DNA from: Martelella mediterranea
Lineage (GTDB): Bacteria > Pseudomonadota > Alphaproteobacteria > Rhizobiales > Rhizobiaceae
DNA length: 64,000 nucleotides
Assembly (NCBI GenBank): GCA_003001975.1
Contig: PVUG01000004.1
Span: forward strand, 124,001-188,000
Direction: 5' to 3'
The notes under the pieces were generated by a model. It was not told the DNA's origin, searched no databases, and saw only the letters and a list, made by a program, of their open reading frames with translations. Position 1 is the first letter of the stretch, and each line of letters begins with the position of its first letter. Shown here piece by piece: positions 1 through 8,210 of the stretch. Position numbers and translations under genes: made by a program.

Positions 1-528
1 GCGGAAAAATTCCATATGGATGAAGGCTTTTTGAAGGCCCTTAATCCCGACGCCGACTTCTCCCGCCCCGGAACGGTGATCAAGGTGGTCAACCCGGGCG
101 GAAAGCAGAAGGGTGCTGTTACCCGCATCATCGCCGATAAAAGCCTCAAGCAGCTTTTCGCCTATGACGAGGCAGGCGCTCTGGTTGCCGCCTATCCGGC
201 CACCATCGGGTCGACGGACACCCCGTCTCCGTCGGGCACCGTCACGGTCGAGCGGGTGGCGCTGGATCCCAACTATACCTACAACCCGTCGAAAAACTTC
301 AAGCAGGGCGACAATGACCGGGTCCTGACCATTAATCCGGGGCCGAACGGACCTGTGGGCAATGTCTGGATCGCACTTTCGAAACCCAGCTACGGCATTC
401 ACGGCACGCCCGATCCCGCCAAGATCGGCAAGACCTCCAGCCATGGCTGCGTGCGCCTGACAAACTGGGATGCACAGGAACTGGCCGCAATGGTCAGCCC
501 GGGCGTCACGGTGGAATTCGTCGAGTGA
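1..528 (+). CDS. L,D-transpeptidase (YkuD family), 3' part only
   Basis: The reading frame is open from the first base of the window, so the N-terminus lies outside it; the ATG at 16 is probably internal. The visible 175 residues are a YkuD catalytic domain. The active-site signature is present as YGIHGTPDP followed by SSHGCVRLTNWD, giving the conserved His and the nucleophilic Cys. Enzymes of this family make 3-3 cross-links in peptidoglycan or attach proteins to it in the periplasm. The missing part probably carries a signal peptide and a substrate- or wall-binding region, which is inferred from family habit. A perfect 14-base palindrome (552-565) and a GC hairpin near 579-610 follow the stop. 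A second, unrelated L,D-transpeptidase lies at 43041-44981. Confidence 0.9.
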   Translation, partial: AEKFHMDEGFLKALNPDADFSRPGTVIKVVNPGGKQKGAVTRIIADKSLKQLFAYDEAGALVAAYPATIGSTDTPSPSGTVTVERVALDPNYTYNPSKNFKQGDNDRVLTINPGPNGPVGNVWIALSKPSYGIHGTPDPAKIGKTSSHGCVRLTNWDAQELAAMVSPGVTVEFVE

Positions 529-551
529 ACCGGAGCGCCGCCGGGCCATTC

Positions 552-565
552 CTGACAAATGTCAG
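552..565. other. 14-base perfect palindrome downstream of the L,D-transpeptidase
   Basis: CTGACAAATGTCAG reads the same on both strands. It lies 24 bases after the stop codon and about 170 bases before the next start, in a 205-base spacer that otherwise shows only a weak GC hairpin near 579-610 and an AT-rich stretch at 630-680. It could be part of a terminator or a protein-binding site for the following gene; the sequence does not decide. Confidence 0.4.
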
Positions 566-733
566 AAAATCGGGAAATCGAATATGACAGCGGGCAAAAA
601 CAGCCCCGCTACGCCTTCGCAAATGTAAAATTCTGGTTTATAAAAGAACAATAGTTTGGCGTTTTTCGAATTACCTTTTTTCAGCGTCTGAAACAGCAGG
701 CGCATCATCAGTTTTCAGCGGTGTAAACCGAAC

Positions 734-1354
734 ATGGACGATATAACTTCATTTGAGATCATTGGTATGTTTTCGGAAATCGCGGCAGCGGTTTCCCGCA
801 ACAGTCTCTGGCTGAGCAGGCTGGACACGATTTCTGGCGACGGCGACCACGGGGAAGTCATTTCCTCGGCATTCATTGCCATGGAACATCAGCTGGCAGC
901 GCTCGATCCTTCATCAGTGACACCCGCCCGCGTCTTCGACATGGCGGCCGAAACCTTTCTGAAAATCGATTCCGCCTCTGCCCGGCTTTACGCCTCCGCC
1001 TTCCGGCGGGCCGGCAGCCGCCTTCCGGGAAGCCATGTCATCAGCGAGGATGATTTCGACCGGGCCTTTGCCGCCATGGCCAGCGGCATCATCGACCACG
1101 GCCAGGCAAACGCGCCGCACAAGAACATGGTGGACGCCTGGAAGCCCGCACTCAAAGCCTATGAGGCCGCACGGGACAATGGCCGCCATATGGCCGACTG
1201 TCTGACCGCGGCAGCCGATGCTGCCCTTGCAGGCTCCGAGCCGGCGACCGACAACGATCCCCTGCCCTTTGCCCATCCGGACAAGGTGATGGATGCCGGT
1301 TGCGCATCTGCGGTTCTGATCATGCGCTCGATGCGCTACGCGCTGCAGGATTAG
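734..1354 (+). CDS. DhaL-like (DAK2 phosphatase/kinase domain) protein, solo
   Basis: A 206-residue protein resembling the ADP-binding L subunit of dihydroxyacetone kinase. The Mg-nucleotide motif is seen as SGDGDHG near residue 35, followed by KNMVDAWKPA near residue 136, which matches the DhaL pattern of a Thr/Asn-Met-Asp-Ala helix. The glycine-serine loop that normally reads like GGASGPLYG is replaced by DSASARLYASAF, so nucleotide binding may be altered. In the family the L subunit works with a substrate-binding DhaK and, in PTS-type systems, with DhaM. Neither is adjacent here. The next gene is an unrelated photolyase 70 bases downstream. No convincing ribosome-binding site precedes the ATG. 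The role is unknown; it could serve a DhaK encoded elsewhere. Confidence 0.7.
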   Translation: MDDITSFEIIGMFSEIAAAVSRNSLWLSRLDTISGDGDHGEVISSAFIAMEHQLAALDPSSVTPARVFDMAAETFLKIDSASARLYASAFRRAGSRLPGSHVISEDDFDRAFAAMASGIIDHGQANAPHKNMVDAWKPALKAYEAARDNGRHMADCLTAAADAALAGSEPATDNDPLPFAHPDKVMDAGCASAVLIMRSMRYALQD

Positions 1355-1424
1355 CATCCGTCGGCCTTTTCTCCTGCACGGGCCCGCCCTACATCATGGT
1401 CATTCATTGCCGTGACAGGATATC

Positions 1425-2855
1425 ATGCCGAACAAGACACCCGCGATCTACTGGATCCGCCAGGACCTCCGCATCAACGACAATGCCGCGCTGATGGCCG
1501 CGGCCAAGGGCGACCGCCCGGTGATCCCGCTTTATATCCGCGACGATGACCTGGCCGGCGCACTGGGGGACGCGCAGGCGTGGTGGTTGGAACGCTCGCT
1601 TGCCCGCCTTGGCGAGGCCTATGATGAACTCGGCACCGGCCTTGTGCTCAAAAGCGGAAAACCCGAGACGATCATTGCCGACCTGATCGAGGAAACCGGC
1701 GCCGAAACCGTTTACTGGAACCGGCGCTACACGCCGGAGGGCATGCGCACCGATAAAGCATTGAAGCAAAAGCTGCGCGATGACGGCATCGATGCGCAGA
1801 GCTTTGCCGGCCGGATCCTGCACGAGCCGTCGAAATTCGAAACCAAATCCGGCGGCCCCTACAAGGTCTATACCCCCTTCTGGAAGGCGTTTTCCGCAGA
1901 CCCCAGGATTGCCGATCCGCAGGACGCCCCCGACGGGTTGACAGCGCCTGATAAACAGCCGCAAAGCGAGCGGCTTGAAGACTGGAAGCTTTATACCGGA
2001 AAACCGGACTGGGCCGCCGGCTTCGACGATATCTGGACGCCCGGCGAGGCCGCGGCGAACCGCCAGCTCGACCGGTTCATCGATGATATCGCCGAACATT
2101 ACGCATCATCGCGCGACCGGCCGGATATCGAGGCGACCTCGATGCTGTCCCCGCACCTCGCACTTGGCGAGATTTCACCGGCCACCATCTGGCACCGGGT
2201 GGAGCGCGCCAAAGGCCTGTCGTCGGAAAACAGGAAAAAATTCCTGCAGGAGCTGGTCTGGCGGGATTTCTGCTATCACCTGCTGTTTCACGCCCCCGAT
2301 CTGCGCACCGAAAACTGGAATAGCCGGTTCGACGGCTTTGCCTGGCAGGACAATGACGAAGCATTCGACGCGTGGACGCGCGGGCGCACCGGCTATCCGA
2401 TCGTCGATGCCGGCATGCGGCAGCTCTGGCAGGAAGGCACGATGCACAACCGGGTGCGCATGATTGCCGCCTCCTTCCTGATCAAGGATCTGATGATCGA
2501 CTGGCGCAAGGGAGAGGCATGGTTCCGCGACACGCTCGTCGATGCCGACCCGGCGTCCAACCCGGCCAACTGGCAGTGGGTGGCGGGCTCGGGCGCCGAC
2601 GCCTCACCGTTTTTCCGGATCTTCAATCCGGTGCTTCAGGGCAACAAGTTCGATCCGCAGGGCGATTATATCCGCCGCTATGTGCCGGAGCTTGAAGACA
2701 TGCCGGCAAAACATATCCACGCCCCCTTCGATGCACCGCGCGACGTGCTCGATGCCGCCGGCGTGACGCTGGGCAAAGACTATCCAAAGCCGCTGGTCGA
2801 CCACAAGAAAGCCCGCAACCGTGCGCTTGCCGCCTTCGAGAAGATCAAGGACTGA
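1425..2855 (+). CDS. phrB: Deoxyribodipyrimidine photolyase (class I CPD photolyase)
   Basis: A 476-residue flavoprotein that uses blue light to split cyclobutane pyrimidine dimers in DNA. The N-terminal antenna domain starts WIRQDLRINDN. The C-terminal FAD domain carries the strongly conserved blocks WRDFCYH, GYPIVDAGMRQLW, HNRVRM and NWQWVAGSGADASPFFRIFNP, which are diagnostic for the photolyase/cryptochrome family. The length matches bacterial CPD photolyases. An AGGA sequence 6 bases before the ATG supports the start. The antenna cofactor is probably a folate, but this is not readable from motifs alone. The gene is followed about 100 bases later by cysK; no shared function is apparent. 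Confidence 0.95.
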   Translation: MPNKTPAIYWIRQDLRINDNAALMAAAKGDRPVIPLYIRDDDLAGALGDAQAWWLERSLARLGEAYDELGTGLVLKSGKPETIIADLIEETGAETVYWNRRYTPEGMRTDKALKQKLRDDGIDAQSFAGRILHEPSKFETKSGGPYKVYTPFWKAFSADPRIADPQDAPDGLTAPDKQPQSERLEDWKLYTGKPDWAAGFDDIWTPGEAAANRQLDRFIDDIAEHYASSRDRPDIEATSMLSPHLALGEISPATIWHRVERAKGLSSENRKKFLQELVWRDFCYHLLFHAPDLRTENWNSRFDGFAWQDNDEAFDAWTRGRTGYPIVDAGMRQLWQEGTMHNRVRMIAASFLIKDLMIDWRKGEAWFRDTLVDADPASNPANWQWVAGSGADASPFFRIFNPVLQGNKFDPQGDYIRRYVPELEDMPAKHIHAPFDAPRDVLDAAGVTLGKDYPKPLVDHKKARNRALAAFEKIKD

Positions 2856-2954
2856 AATGGGTTTGCGCAAATGCTTAAAAACGGGCAATCGCATACCTTG
2901 CCTGAATCCCGCCAAAGGCGTTTCTGGGACGCAAAAATGCAAGGATTTTCGACC

Positions 2955-3986
2955 ATGACGACATCAGACTCGGTCATCGACCTTATCGGCAACACACCGC
3001 TGGTCAAACTCAGGGCGGCTTCCGAGGCCACGGGCTGCACCATCTACGGCAAGGCGGAGTTTTTGAACCCCGGCCAGTCGGTGAAAGACCGCGCCGCACT
3101 CTACATCATCCGCGACGCCGAACGGCGCGGCCTGATTGCGCCCGGCGGCACCATTGTCGAGGGCACGGCCGGCAATACCGGCATCGGGCTGACCATGGTC
3201 GCCAATGCGCTCGGCTACAAGAGCGTGATCGTCATTCCCGAAACCCAGGCGGAGGAAAAGAAGGACGCGCTGCGGCTTCTGGGCGCCAAGCTGGTCGAAG
3301 TGCCGGCCAAGCCCTATCGCGATCCGAACAACTACGTAAAACTTTCCGGACGGCTGGCCGCGCAACTGGCAAAGAGCGAACAGAACGGCGCAATCTGGGC
3401 CAATCAGTTCGACAATACCGCCAACCGCAATGCCCATATCGAGACCACGGCGGAAGAGATCTGGCGCGACACCGACGGCAAGGTCGATGGTTTCATCTGC
3501 GCCGTCGGCTCGGGCGGCACCCTTGCCGGCACCGCCATGGGGCTGAAGGCGAAGAACCGTGACATCAAGATCGGCATTGCCGATCCGGAAGGGGCCGCCC
3601 TCTACGAATTCTACAGCAATGGCGAACTCAAGAGCGAAGGCGGCTCGATAACCGAAGGTATCGGCCAGGGCCGCATCACCGCCAATCTCGACGGGTTCAC
3701 ACCCGATTTCGCCTATCGTATTGCCGACAGCGAGGCCCTGCCGCTGATATTCGATCTGGTGACCCAAGAGGGCTTGTGCCTGGGCGGTTCATCGGGCATC
3801 AATATAGCCGGCGCCATCCGGCTTGCGCGCGAACTCGGCCCCGGCCACACCATTGTCACGGTACTTTGTGATTATGGAAACCGGTATCAGTCGAAGCTCT
3901 ACAATCCTTCCTTCCTGAAGGACAAAGGCCTGCCTGTGCCGGAATGGCTGACGGCGACAACGGAGATCGCCGTACCGTTCGAATAG
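2955..3986 (+). CDS. cysK: Cysteine synthase A
   Basis: A PLP enzyme that joins O-acetylserine and sulfide to make cysteine. The 343-residue protein shows IDLIGNTPLVKL at the N-terminus, the PLP lysine in GQSVKDR (K44), the substrate loop EGTAGNTGIG and the phosphate-cradle sequence GSGGTLAGTA. I place the start at 2955 because MTTSDSVIDL begins at the usual family position and AGGA lies 9 bases upstream. The frame is open farther back (to 2871, and an ATG at 2937), but that extension has no family resemblance. The AlaX-type editing gene starts 10 bases after the stop, and sseA, which also handles sulfur from cysteine metabolism, follows. These three may form one transcript. Confidence 0.95.
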   Translation: MTTSDSVIDLIGNTPLVKLRAASEATGCTIYGKAEFLNPGQSVKDRAALYIIRDAERRGLIAPGGTIVEGTAGNTGIGLTMVANALGYKSVIVIPETQAEEKKDALRLLGAKLVEVPAKPYRDPNNYVKLSGRLAAQLAKSEQNGAIWANQFDNTANRNAHIETTAEEIWRDTDGKVDGFICAVGSGGTLAGTAMGLKAKNRDIKIGIADPEGAALYEFYSNGELKSEGGSITEGIGQGRITANLDGFTPDFAYRIADSEALPLIFDLVTQEGLCLGGSSGINIAGAIRLARELGPGHTIVTVLCDYGNRYQSKLYNPSFLKDKGLPVPEWLTATTEIAVPFE

Positions 3987-3996
3987 AAAGTGACCC

Positions 3997-4719
3997 ATGC
4001 CTGTTGATGCCCTGTTCCGTGACGACTTCTACCTTGCCAGATGCGATGCGGTTGTCACGGCGGTGCATGATGACGGCACATTCGAAACGGACAGAACCTG
4101 TTTTTATGCAACGTCCGGCGGCCAGCCGGGCGACACCGGTCTTGCCCGGCGCGCCGATGGATCGACGCTTGCGCTTGGCGTTACCCGTCACGGCGAAGGC
4201 AAGGACGTCATTTTGCATGTGGTGGCGGAAGGCGAAACCCCGCCGCATCCCGGCGAAACACTGTCTCTCGAGATCGACTGGCCGCGCCGGCTGAAGCTGA
4301 TGCGCATGCACACCGCATGCCATCTGCTTTCCGTTGTCTGTCCCTACCCGATCACCGGCGCCTCCGTCGGAGAGGACGAATCGCGCGTCGATTTCGACAT
4401 GAGCGAAACCATCGACAAACAGGCCGTCAGCGACGCGATGATGAAACTCGTGGCCGAAGATCACCCGATCTATGTCCAGTGGATCACCGATAAGGAACTT
4501 GCCGCCAATCCGGATATCGTCAAATCGAAGAATGTCCGCCCGCCCATCGGCATGGGTCGGGTCTCGCTTGTGTGCATCGGCGCGGACTCGTCGGTCGACA
4601 GCCAGCCCTGCGGGGGAACACACGTGCGAAGCACTGCCGAGGTCGGCCCCGTCCACATCGGCAAGGTCGAGAAAAAGGGCCGTGAAAACCGCCGTTTTCG
4701 TATTCGCTTCACCGCGTAA
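3997..4719 (+). CDS. Alanyl-tRNA editing protein (AlaX type)
   Basis: A stand-alone editing domain related to the trans-editing half of alanyl-tRNA synthetase. It removes serine or glycine wrongly charged to tRNA-Ala in the cytoplasm. The zinc site is visible as HTACH (residues near 105) and CGGTH near 207. The N-terminal block FYATSGGQPGDTG is the conserved start of the editing fold. At 240 residues it is the medium AlaX form, without the long C-terminal oligomerisation region. It lies 10 bases after cysK and 31 bases before sseA on the same strand, so translation coupling with cysteine metabolism genes is plausible. The Shine-Dalgarno is weak. Confidence 0.93.
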   Translation: MPVDALFRDDFYLARCDAVVTAVHDDGTFETDRTCFYATSGGQPGDTGLARRADGSTLALGVTRHGEGKDVILHVVAEGETPPHPGETLSLEIDWPRRLKLMRMHTACHLLSVVCPYPITGASVGEDESRVDFDMSETIDKQAVSDAMMKLVAEDHPIYVQWITDKELAANPDIVKSKNVRPPIGMGRVSLVCIGADSSVDSQPCGGTHVRSTAEVGPVHIGKVEKKGRENRRFRIRFTA

Positions 4720-4750
4720 GCCTATCAGTTTTTCAAGGAGTTTGAGCAAG

Positions 4751-5602
4751 ATGAGTGCTGAAAGCCGGTATATTGTTTCGCCGGAATGGGTGGCCGGGCG
4801 CCTGAACCGCTCCGGATTTTCCGTCATCGACGCCTCTTGGTATCTGCCCGCCCATAATCGCGACGGCAAGGCGGAATATGCCGAAGGCCATATTCCCGGC
4901 GCGGTGTTCTTCGATCAGGACGCGATCGCCGATACCACCACCGGTCTGCCGCACTCTCTGCCCGCTCCCGAATTCTTCGCGGTCGAAATGGGCAAGCGCG
5001 GCATCAGCGAGACAGATACGATCGTGGTCTATGACGGGCCCGGCATCTTTGCAGCACCCCGCGTCTGGTGGATGTTGAAAATCATGGGGGCCGGCGATGT
5101 CTATGTGCTGAATGGCGGTTTCGACGGCTGGAAGGCTGAAGGCCGCCCGGTTGAAACGACTGTTCCGACACCGCAGCCCGCCACATTCACCCCGGATTTT
5201 CAGGCCCACAGGGTCACCTCCTTCGAGGCGATGCGCGAAGTTGTCGCTTCGGGCAAAAGCCAGATCGCCGACGCCCGCGGCGCGGGACGTTTCGAGGCGG
5301 TTGAGCCAGAGCCCCGCCCCGGCATGCGTTCCGGCCATATGCCGGGTGCGAAAAACCTGCCCGCAACGGCGTTTTCTGAAAACGGACGGTTCCGCTCCAA
5401 TGATGAGTTGAGGGCAATGTTTGCAGAAGCCGGGATTGATCTGGACCAGCCGGTGGTGACCAGTTGCGGGTCCGGCGTGACGGCGGCCATCATCACCCTT
5501 GCGCTGGAAAGCCTTGGCCATACGGATAACAGCCTCTACGATGGCTCCTGGTCACAATGGGGCGGCCGCGATGATACAGAGATTGTGACCGGGAAGGCGT
5601 GA
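4751..5602 (+). CDS. sseA: 3-mercaptopyruvate sulfurtransferase
   Basis: A 283-residue tandem rhodanese protein that transfers sulfur from 3-mercaptopyruvate to thiol acceptors or cyanide. The inactive first rhodanese domain contains YEDGPG-like YDGPGIFAAPRVWWML; the second has the catalytic cysteine C239 in SCGSGVTAA. The CG-S-G-V loop is the form typical of mercaptopyruvate rather than thiosulfate sulfurtransferases. I set the start at 4751 because AAGGAG lies 10 bases upstream; an open frame reaching back to 4472 merely overlaps the preceding gene out of phase. The stop overlaps the region where the GNAT gene begins, indicating co-transcription. Confidence 0.94.
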   Translation: MSAESRYIVSPEWVAGRLNRSGFSVIDASWYLPAHNRDGKAEYAEGHIPGAVFFDQDAIADTTTGLPHSLPAPEFFAVEMGKRGISETDTIVVYDGPGIFAAPRVWWMLKIMGAGDVYVLNGGFDGWKAEGRPVETTVPTPQPATFTPDFQAHRVTSFEAMREVVASGKSQIADARGAGRFEAVEPEPRPGMRSGHMPGAKNLPATAFSENGRFRSNDELRAMFAEAGIDLDQPVVTSCGSGVTAAIITLALESLGHTDNSLYDGSWSQWGGRDDTEIVTGKA

Positions 5603-5607
5603 GCACG

Positions 5608-6171
5608 ATGGAAAACCAGCAGCAGACACCGCTCAGCGTCCACGTCACGGAACTGGAGATGACGGCGCCGCCAAAGGCGCATATCATTGCGCCGTCCAAC
5701 CTGCATCTCGCGCTGATGCGCGTTCCGCAGATACCGCTGCCGTTCTACCGGTTCCTGTATCGCCAGGTCGGAACCCGCTGGGAATGGGTCGACCGTATCC
5801 GCATGAGCGACGAGGAACTTGCCGCCAACGTCCACAATGAGCGCACCACCATCACCGTGTTTTATCTGGAGGGCGCGCCGGCCGGCTTTTACGAGTATCA
5901 GCAACAGGATGGCGGGATTACCGAACTCATTCATTTCGGCCTGTTCGAACGCGCGCTTGGCCTCGGTGTCGGCAAATGGTTCCTGCTTCAGGGGCTGAAG
6001 GCGATGTGGGCCGACAAGCCCGAAAAGATCATCACCGCCACCAACAGCCTCGACCATCCGCGTGCGCTGCAGCTCTACCAGCAATTCGGCTTTTCGCCGG
6101 TATCGACTTACGAAAGTGAAATCACCCCGCTTTCGGATGCCGAGCTGCTGGCCTTCACCCGCAAGCTCTAG
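5608..6171 (+). CDS. GNAT family N-acetyltransferase
   Basis: A 187-residue protein with the GNAT fold. The acetyl-CoA binding segment is seen as FERALGLGVGKWFLLQG, followed by TNSLDHPRALQLYQQFGF, the usual C-terminal motif in which a residue near the end of the domain contacts the substrate. The substrate is not predictable. A GTG at 5599 overlaps the sseA stop codon (GTGA), but the GGAAGG sequence ends only 1-2 bases from it. The ATG at 5608 is 10 bases away and is preferred. It is the last gene of the run cysK-alaX-sseA-gnat, followed by a hairpin terminator at 6197-6234. Confidence 0.88.
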   Translation: MENQQQTPLSVHVTELEMTAPPKAHIIAPSNLHLALMRVPQIPLPFYRFLYRQVGTRWEWVDRIRMSDEELAANVHNERTTITVFYLEGAPAGFYEYQQQDGGITELIHFGLFERALGLGVGKWFLLQGLKAMWADKPEKIITATNSLDHPRALQLYQQFGFSPVSTYESEITPLSDAELLAFTRKL

Positions 6172-6196
6172 AAACGCCCAAGCAAACAGATGAAAC

Positions 6197-6234
6197 CCGC
6201 CCGCCCCGGTCTCCGGCTGCGGGCGGCTTGTTTT
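6197..6234. terminator. Terminator between convergent gnat and padR genes
   Basis: CCGCCCG (6197-6203) pairs with CGGGCGG (6220-6226) across a GC-rich loop and is followed by CTTGTTTTG. The opposite strand has an A/T-richer exit as well, so it can serve both the gene ending at 6171 and the convergent gene ending at 6241. Confidence 0.65.
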
Positions 6235-6240
6235 GTACGG

Positions 6241-6912
6241 TCAGTGTTCAGCCGGCGCCGCACCGTCATCCGGCGTCCCGGCATTTTCGATTTTTTCGGC
6301 AAGTCCCAGAAGTTCGGCAACAATCGCAGCGCTTGCGCCCGCATCCTGTTCCAGCCGCCGGTCAATCACCTCACGCAGATTGAGAAACGCCGCCTCCACG
6401 CTGCGCGGCAGGTTATCGCCGCCGCGGGCGCGCTCGCGCTTCATCTGCCGGGCGCTCAGCCGCTCCGCCACCGCCTGCAGCGCCTTGAGCGCCATCGCCG
6501 CCTCCGGTGCCTGCTCATCGAGATAGGCCCGGCCGCTTTCGGTAATCGCGTAGGATTTCTTGTTGCCCTCGACCGTGGCGATCACATAGCCGCCGTCCTC
6601 GAGATAGGAGAGCGTCGGATAGATGACGCCCGGGCTGGGTGAATAGAAACCACCGCTCAGTTCCTCGATTGCCTTGATGATCTCGTAACCGTGGCGCGGT
6701 TCATCGGCAATCAGCTGCAATACCAGAAAGCGCATACGGCCGTGGCCGAGGAACCGGCCGATACGGCCGCCGCCATCATCGCCGCCAAAGCCGTGACCGC
6801 CGCCGCGACCGGGTCCACGCCCCGGCCCGCGTCCGGGGCCTCGCCCCATTGCGAACAGCCCCCGCATGTCACAATCGCGCCAATCGTGATGCCTGCCAGA
6901 ATGTCCGTGCAT
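6241..6912 (-). CDS. PadR family transcriptional regulator with Gly/His-rich N-terminus
   Basis: A 223-residue DNA-binding protein. The first 50 residues are very rich in Gly, Arg and His (MHGHSGRHHDWRDCD and repeated GRGPGRGP). The winged-helix PadR core follows: MRFLVLQLIADEPRHGYEIIKAIEE and SPGVIYPTLSYLEDGGYV. A helical dimerisation tail completes it. PadR proteins are usually repressors of transporters or detoxification genes. The His/Asp/Cys-bearing leader may bind metal; that is inference. An AAGGA sequence 7 bases upstream supports the start. The upstream region carries two copies of a palindromic operator (6922-6964 and 6981-6996), so autorepression is likely. The gene is monocistronic and no obvious target lies beside it. 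Confidence 0.9.
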   Translation of the reverse strand: MHGHSGRHHDWRDCDMRGLFAMGRGPGRGPGRGPGRGGGHGFGGDDGGGRIGRFLGHGRMRFLVLQLIADEPRHGYEIIKAIEELSGGFYSPSPGVIYPTLSYLEDGGYVIATVEGNKKSYAITESGRAYLDEQAPEAAMALKALQAVAERLSARQMKRERARGGDNLPRSVEAAFLNLREVIDRRLEQDAGASAAIVAELLGLAEKIENAGTPDDGAAPAEH

Positions 6913-6921
6913 GTCAGCGTC

Positions 6922-6964
6922 CTTTCGATCATGTTTTCGATATATCGAAACATAGATCGAAAAG
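6922..6964. promoter_or_regulatory. Extended dyad operator upstream of padR
   Basis: A perfect 16-base palindrome TTTCGATATATCGAAA sits at 6935-6950. Outside it, matching half-sites CTTTCGATC and GATCGAAAAG extend the symmetry to about 43 bases. It lies 10-50 bases upstream of the padR start codon on the opposite strand, the expected place for an autoregulatory operator. Confidence 0.8.
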
Positions 6965-6980
6965 AGGCCGGTTACAAGGT

Positions 6981-6996
6981 TTTCGATATAACGAAA
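6981..6996. promoter_or_regulatory. Second padR operator copy
   Basis: TTTCGATATAACGAAA differs from the upstream palindrome at a single base, and its centre is 46 bases away from it. Two near-identical sites at this spacing suggest cooperative binding by the adjacent PadR protein. Confidence 0.7.
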
Positions 6997-7111
6997 TAAT
7001 ATCTTATTGCGGTTTCGGATCTCATGCCCCTGCCAGTCCGCTTCCGAAACCCTGTCCAGCCCGCAACAGAATTTCCTTGCGGGAAACGGTTTTCTTCAGC
7101 GAAAAAACAGA

Positions 7112-7135
7112 TTATTGTTCGAAGAAGAACAATAA
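7112..7135. promoter_or_regulatory. Dyad operator in front of the Lrp-type regulator
   Basis: TTATTGTTC and GAACAATAA form perfect 9-base inverted arms around GAAGAA. The site ends 21 bases before the TTG start of the Lrp gene, so binding would block or modulate its own promoter, as is common in Lrp/AsnC regulators. Confidence 0.75.
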
Positions 7136-7156
7136 AATTCGCAGGGAGTTCGAAAA

Positions 7157-7642
7157 TTGGACCTGGACGATATCGATCGTGCAATCATGAAGGCGCTTCA
7201 GAACAATGGCCGCATCACCAATGCCGAATTGGCGGAAACCGTAGGTCTGTCACCATCGGCCTGCTCACGCAGGCTCGACCTTCTGGAAAAAAGCGGCGTG
7301 ATCGAGGGCTACACCGCCAAGATTTCCCCCGAGGCGCTCGGATACAAGATGACGGCGCTTGTCCACATCTCGCTGTCCGGTCAGTTCGCCCGCACGCTTT
7401 CCGAATTCGAGGAGGCCGTCAGGCGCTGCCCGAACATTATCGTCTGCTACATGGTCTCCGGCGAATATGACTATGTAATGCGTGTGGCGGCCAAGGACCT
7501 GAAAGACTATGAGCGCATCCACCGCGACTGGCTTTCCGCCCTGCCGCATGTGGTGCAGATCAACTCATCCTTCGCGCTTCGGCCAATCATCGAGCGCCTC
7601 AATGTCGATGTCGATGAAGCCTTCGTCACACCGCCGGCTTGA
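7157..7642 (+). CDS. Lrp/AsnC family transcriptional regulator
   Basis: A 161-residue regulator with an N-terminal helix-turn-helix (LDDIDRAIMKALQNNGRITNAELAETVGLSPSACSRR) and a C-terminal RAM ligand-binding domain (residues about 70-150, with the conserved VSGEYDYVMRVAAKDL strand). Lrp family members sense amino acids and control their transport or metabolism. The start is TTG at 7157, preceded by GGGAG 7-8 bases upstream. No ATG fits. The 3' end overlaps the convergent GNAT gene by 17 bases. A perfect inverted repeat immediately upstream suggests autoregulation. Which amino acid it senses cannot be told from the sequence. Confidence 0.93.
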   Translation: MDLDDIDRAIMKALQNNGRITNAELAETVGLSPSACSRRLDLLEKSGVIEGYTAKISPEALGYKMTALVHISLSGQFARTLSEFEEAVRRCPNIIVCYMVSGEYDYVMRVAAKDLKDYERIHRDWLSALPHVVQINSSFALRPIIERLNVDVDEAFVTPPA

Positions 7643-8210
7643 TCATCAGTAACCAGTTGTCGCCATCGGCCTGCCAGTCGGGCGCCGTCACCAGCGCCTG
7701 CCGCGCCCTTTCGACAAAGCCCAGGCGTTCGTAAAAACGCCGGGCCGGCGCATTGGCTTCAGAGACGATCAGGCTGATATCGTTCGCTTCGGAAAGCCGG
7801 TCCGCCTTGTCGAGCAGGAAGGAACCGAGCCCGCGCCCGCGATATTCCGCATAGGCCGCCAGGACGTGAATGTGGAATGTTCCTTCGGCCTGCCGTTTCA
7901 GGTCGCGCAGCGGGCTCATGACCGGATGATCGATTTCGCAGCCATAGCCCGGCGCCGTGTCGGCAAGCGGATAGGCAATCATCAGCGCAGCGACATCGGA
8001 GCCGAGTGTCGCGACCGTCCCCTTGGTCCAGGAGATCGCGCTATCTTCGCGGGCGGCGCTTTCGCGGCCGGCCTGCCAGGGATCTTCGGCCCCGCCCTCA
8101 AGCTGCCCCCAGCACCACAGCGGCAGGCGATGGCCGGCAATGTTGATCAGCCGCACCATATCCGGCACATCCTCGCGGGCCGCATTTCGGATCGTGAAAC
8201 TGGTAACCAA
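7626..8210 (-). CDS. GNAT family N-acetyltransferase
   Basis: A 194-residue acetyltransferase. The acetyl-CoA motif is YAEYRGRGLGSFLLDKAD (R/Q-x-x-G-x-G/A form), followed by SEANAPARRFYERLGF, the conserved last part of the GNAT fold. The N-terminal part (TIRNAAREDVPDMVRLIN) is the usual first strand and helix. Substrate unknown. The start appears to be TTG at 8210, with GGAGGG just upstream. It runs convergently into the Lrp gene, sharing 17 bases at the 3' ends, so the two genes could interfere with each other by antisense transcription. Confidence 0.87.
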   Translation of the reverse strand: MVTSFTIRNAAREDVPDMVRLINIAGHRLPLWCWGQLEGGAEDPWQAGRESAAREDSAISWTKGTVATLGSDVAALMIAYPLADTAPGYGCEIDHPVMSPLRDLKRQAEGTFHIHVLAAYAEYRGRGLGSFLLDKADRLSEANDISLIVSEANAPARRFYERLGFVERARQALVTAPDWQADGDNWLLMIKPAV

